The notes beneath the pieces are model-generated. The model was not told the DNA's origin, did not search any database, and saw nothing but the letters and a program-made list of their open reading frames with translations. Position numbers and translations under genes: made by a program. DNA of 64,000 nucleotides from an uncultured Bacteroidales bacterium. Lineage in GTDB: Bacteria > Bacteroidota > Bacteroidia > Bacteroidales > Paludibacteraceae. Below, in pieces: positions 63,723 through 64,000 of this stretch; positions within the stretch are counted from its first letter, which is position 1, and each line of letters begins with the position of its first letter. Location of the stretch: contig CALUNA010000015.1 of NCBI GenBank assembly GCA_944321895.1, positions 21,701 to 85,700 of the forward strand. The letters run 5' to 3'.

Positions 63723-63762
63723 TACCGAAAAATTATTCATATACCGAAAAATTATTCGGTAT
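63723..63762. promoter_or_regulatory. Repeated operator-like sequence
   Basis: TACCGAAAAATTATTC occurs at 63723-63738 and 63742-63757 (19-bp period). The second copy is also part of a palindrome, ATACCGAA (63741-63748) and TTCGGTAT (63755-63762). It lies between two divergent promoters, as expected of an HxlR operator. Confidence 0.65.
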
Positions 63763-63786
63763 ATTCCGGCTTAAGGGAGTTATCCC

Positions 63787-63794
63787 TATCTTTG
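63787..63794 (+). promoter_or_regulatory. -7 box for the HxlR-type gene
   Basis: TATCTTTG, 24 bp before the ATG. Confidence 0.65.
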
Positions 63795-63818
63795 TACGCG
63801 AATCAATAGAGCAGAACC

Positions 63819-64000
63819 ATGTATGAAAGAAAAATTCCCGTAGACCTGGACTGCCCGTTGCGGCTGACCATGAGTCTGATCGATTCCAAATGGAAATCGT
63901 GTATTCTGGACGAGTTGCGGCATCAGCCGTTGCGTCCCAGCGAGCTCCACAAGCTGTTTCCCGAAGCCACTCCCCGTGTGCTGGACATCCAGCTGAAGGA
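63819..64000 (+). CDS. HxlR-family regulator, N-terminal part
   Basis: The first 60 codons are inside the window; the rest is cut off. The translation has CPLRLTMSLIDSKWKSCIL then DELRHQPLRPSELHKLFPEA and PRVLDIQLK, the winged-helix of HxlR/MarR-like regulators that respond to aldehydes, quinones or oxidants, often through a cysteine. Cys12 lies at the position of the sensing Cys in some members. It is divergent from the flavodoxin unit and probably controls it. Confidence 0.9.
   Translation, partial: MYERKIPVDLDCPLRLTMSLIDSKWKSCILDELRHQPLRPSELHKLFPEATPRVLDIQLK

Overview
The window reads as a chromosomal segment of a Bacteroidales bacterium. Promoters repeatedly show the Bacteroidetes -7 motif TAnnTTTG, often with a TTG or TTTG box 19-20 bp upstream. 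There are no strong Shine-Dalgarno sites, and the gene content is typical of the group: GldB, long-form HisG, a malic enzyme with a phosphotransacetylase-like C-terminus, lipoprotein LptC, DUF2148 and many TPR lipid/envelope proteins. Most of it is a stable core backbone, interrupted by a few AT-rich or accessory patches. No rRNA operon, CRISPR array or intact insertion sequence was seen.

Layout. 0-9 kb: end of a YhcG-type nuclease, ogt, an M23 peptidase divergent from alaS, an AT-rich insert with a DUF3825 gene and a candidate small RNA, then purT-gldB. 9-15.5 kb (minus strand): hemW, PBP1A, a TPR protein and a TraB/GumN-like protein whose metal-site motifs are degenerate. 15.5-18 kb: tRNA-Pro(UGG) followed by an internally deleted tyrosine integrase, a hicAB module with a frameshifted hicA and a well-formed palindromic promoter/operator, a small lipoprotein and a small HTH regulator. 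This looks like the scar of an integrated element. 18-34 kb: panB, a four-gene chain joined by ATGA overlaps (sugar-nucleotide dehydratase, WecA-like transferase, ABC-F, RsmI-like methyltransferase), dnaB, ispE, gyrA, a TPR protein and clpB. 34-44 kb (mainly minus strand): fabG, then hisG-coaX-outer membrane protein-TPR-lptC, with bcp overlapping lptC tail to tail, then a small lipoprotein, an acyl-CoA ligase and a CCG-domain Fe-S protein. 44-54 kb (plus strand): DUF2141, a membrane protein with a winged-helix regulator, maeB, DUF2148-MFS-DUF456, pyrH-frr, an Omp85-like protein and rsgA.

54-64 kb is the most accessory-looking part. It holds an AraC regulator beside an exported amidohydrolase and an exported flavin-reductase/ABM fusion, an Lrp/AsnC regulator, a two-component system, an exported CMD-cupin fusion, a cyclophilin-like lipoprotein, and a flavodoxin/NTF2-like pair divergent from an HxlR regulator (cut by the window end) across a repeated operator-like sequence. 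Together these suggest, as inference, envelope-located redox or small-aromatic/quinone chemistry under several local regulators.

Calls rest on reading translations and motifs by eye. No database search was run.
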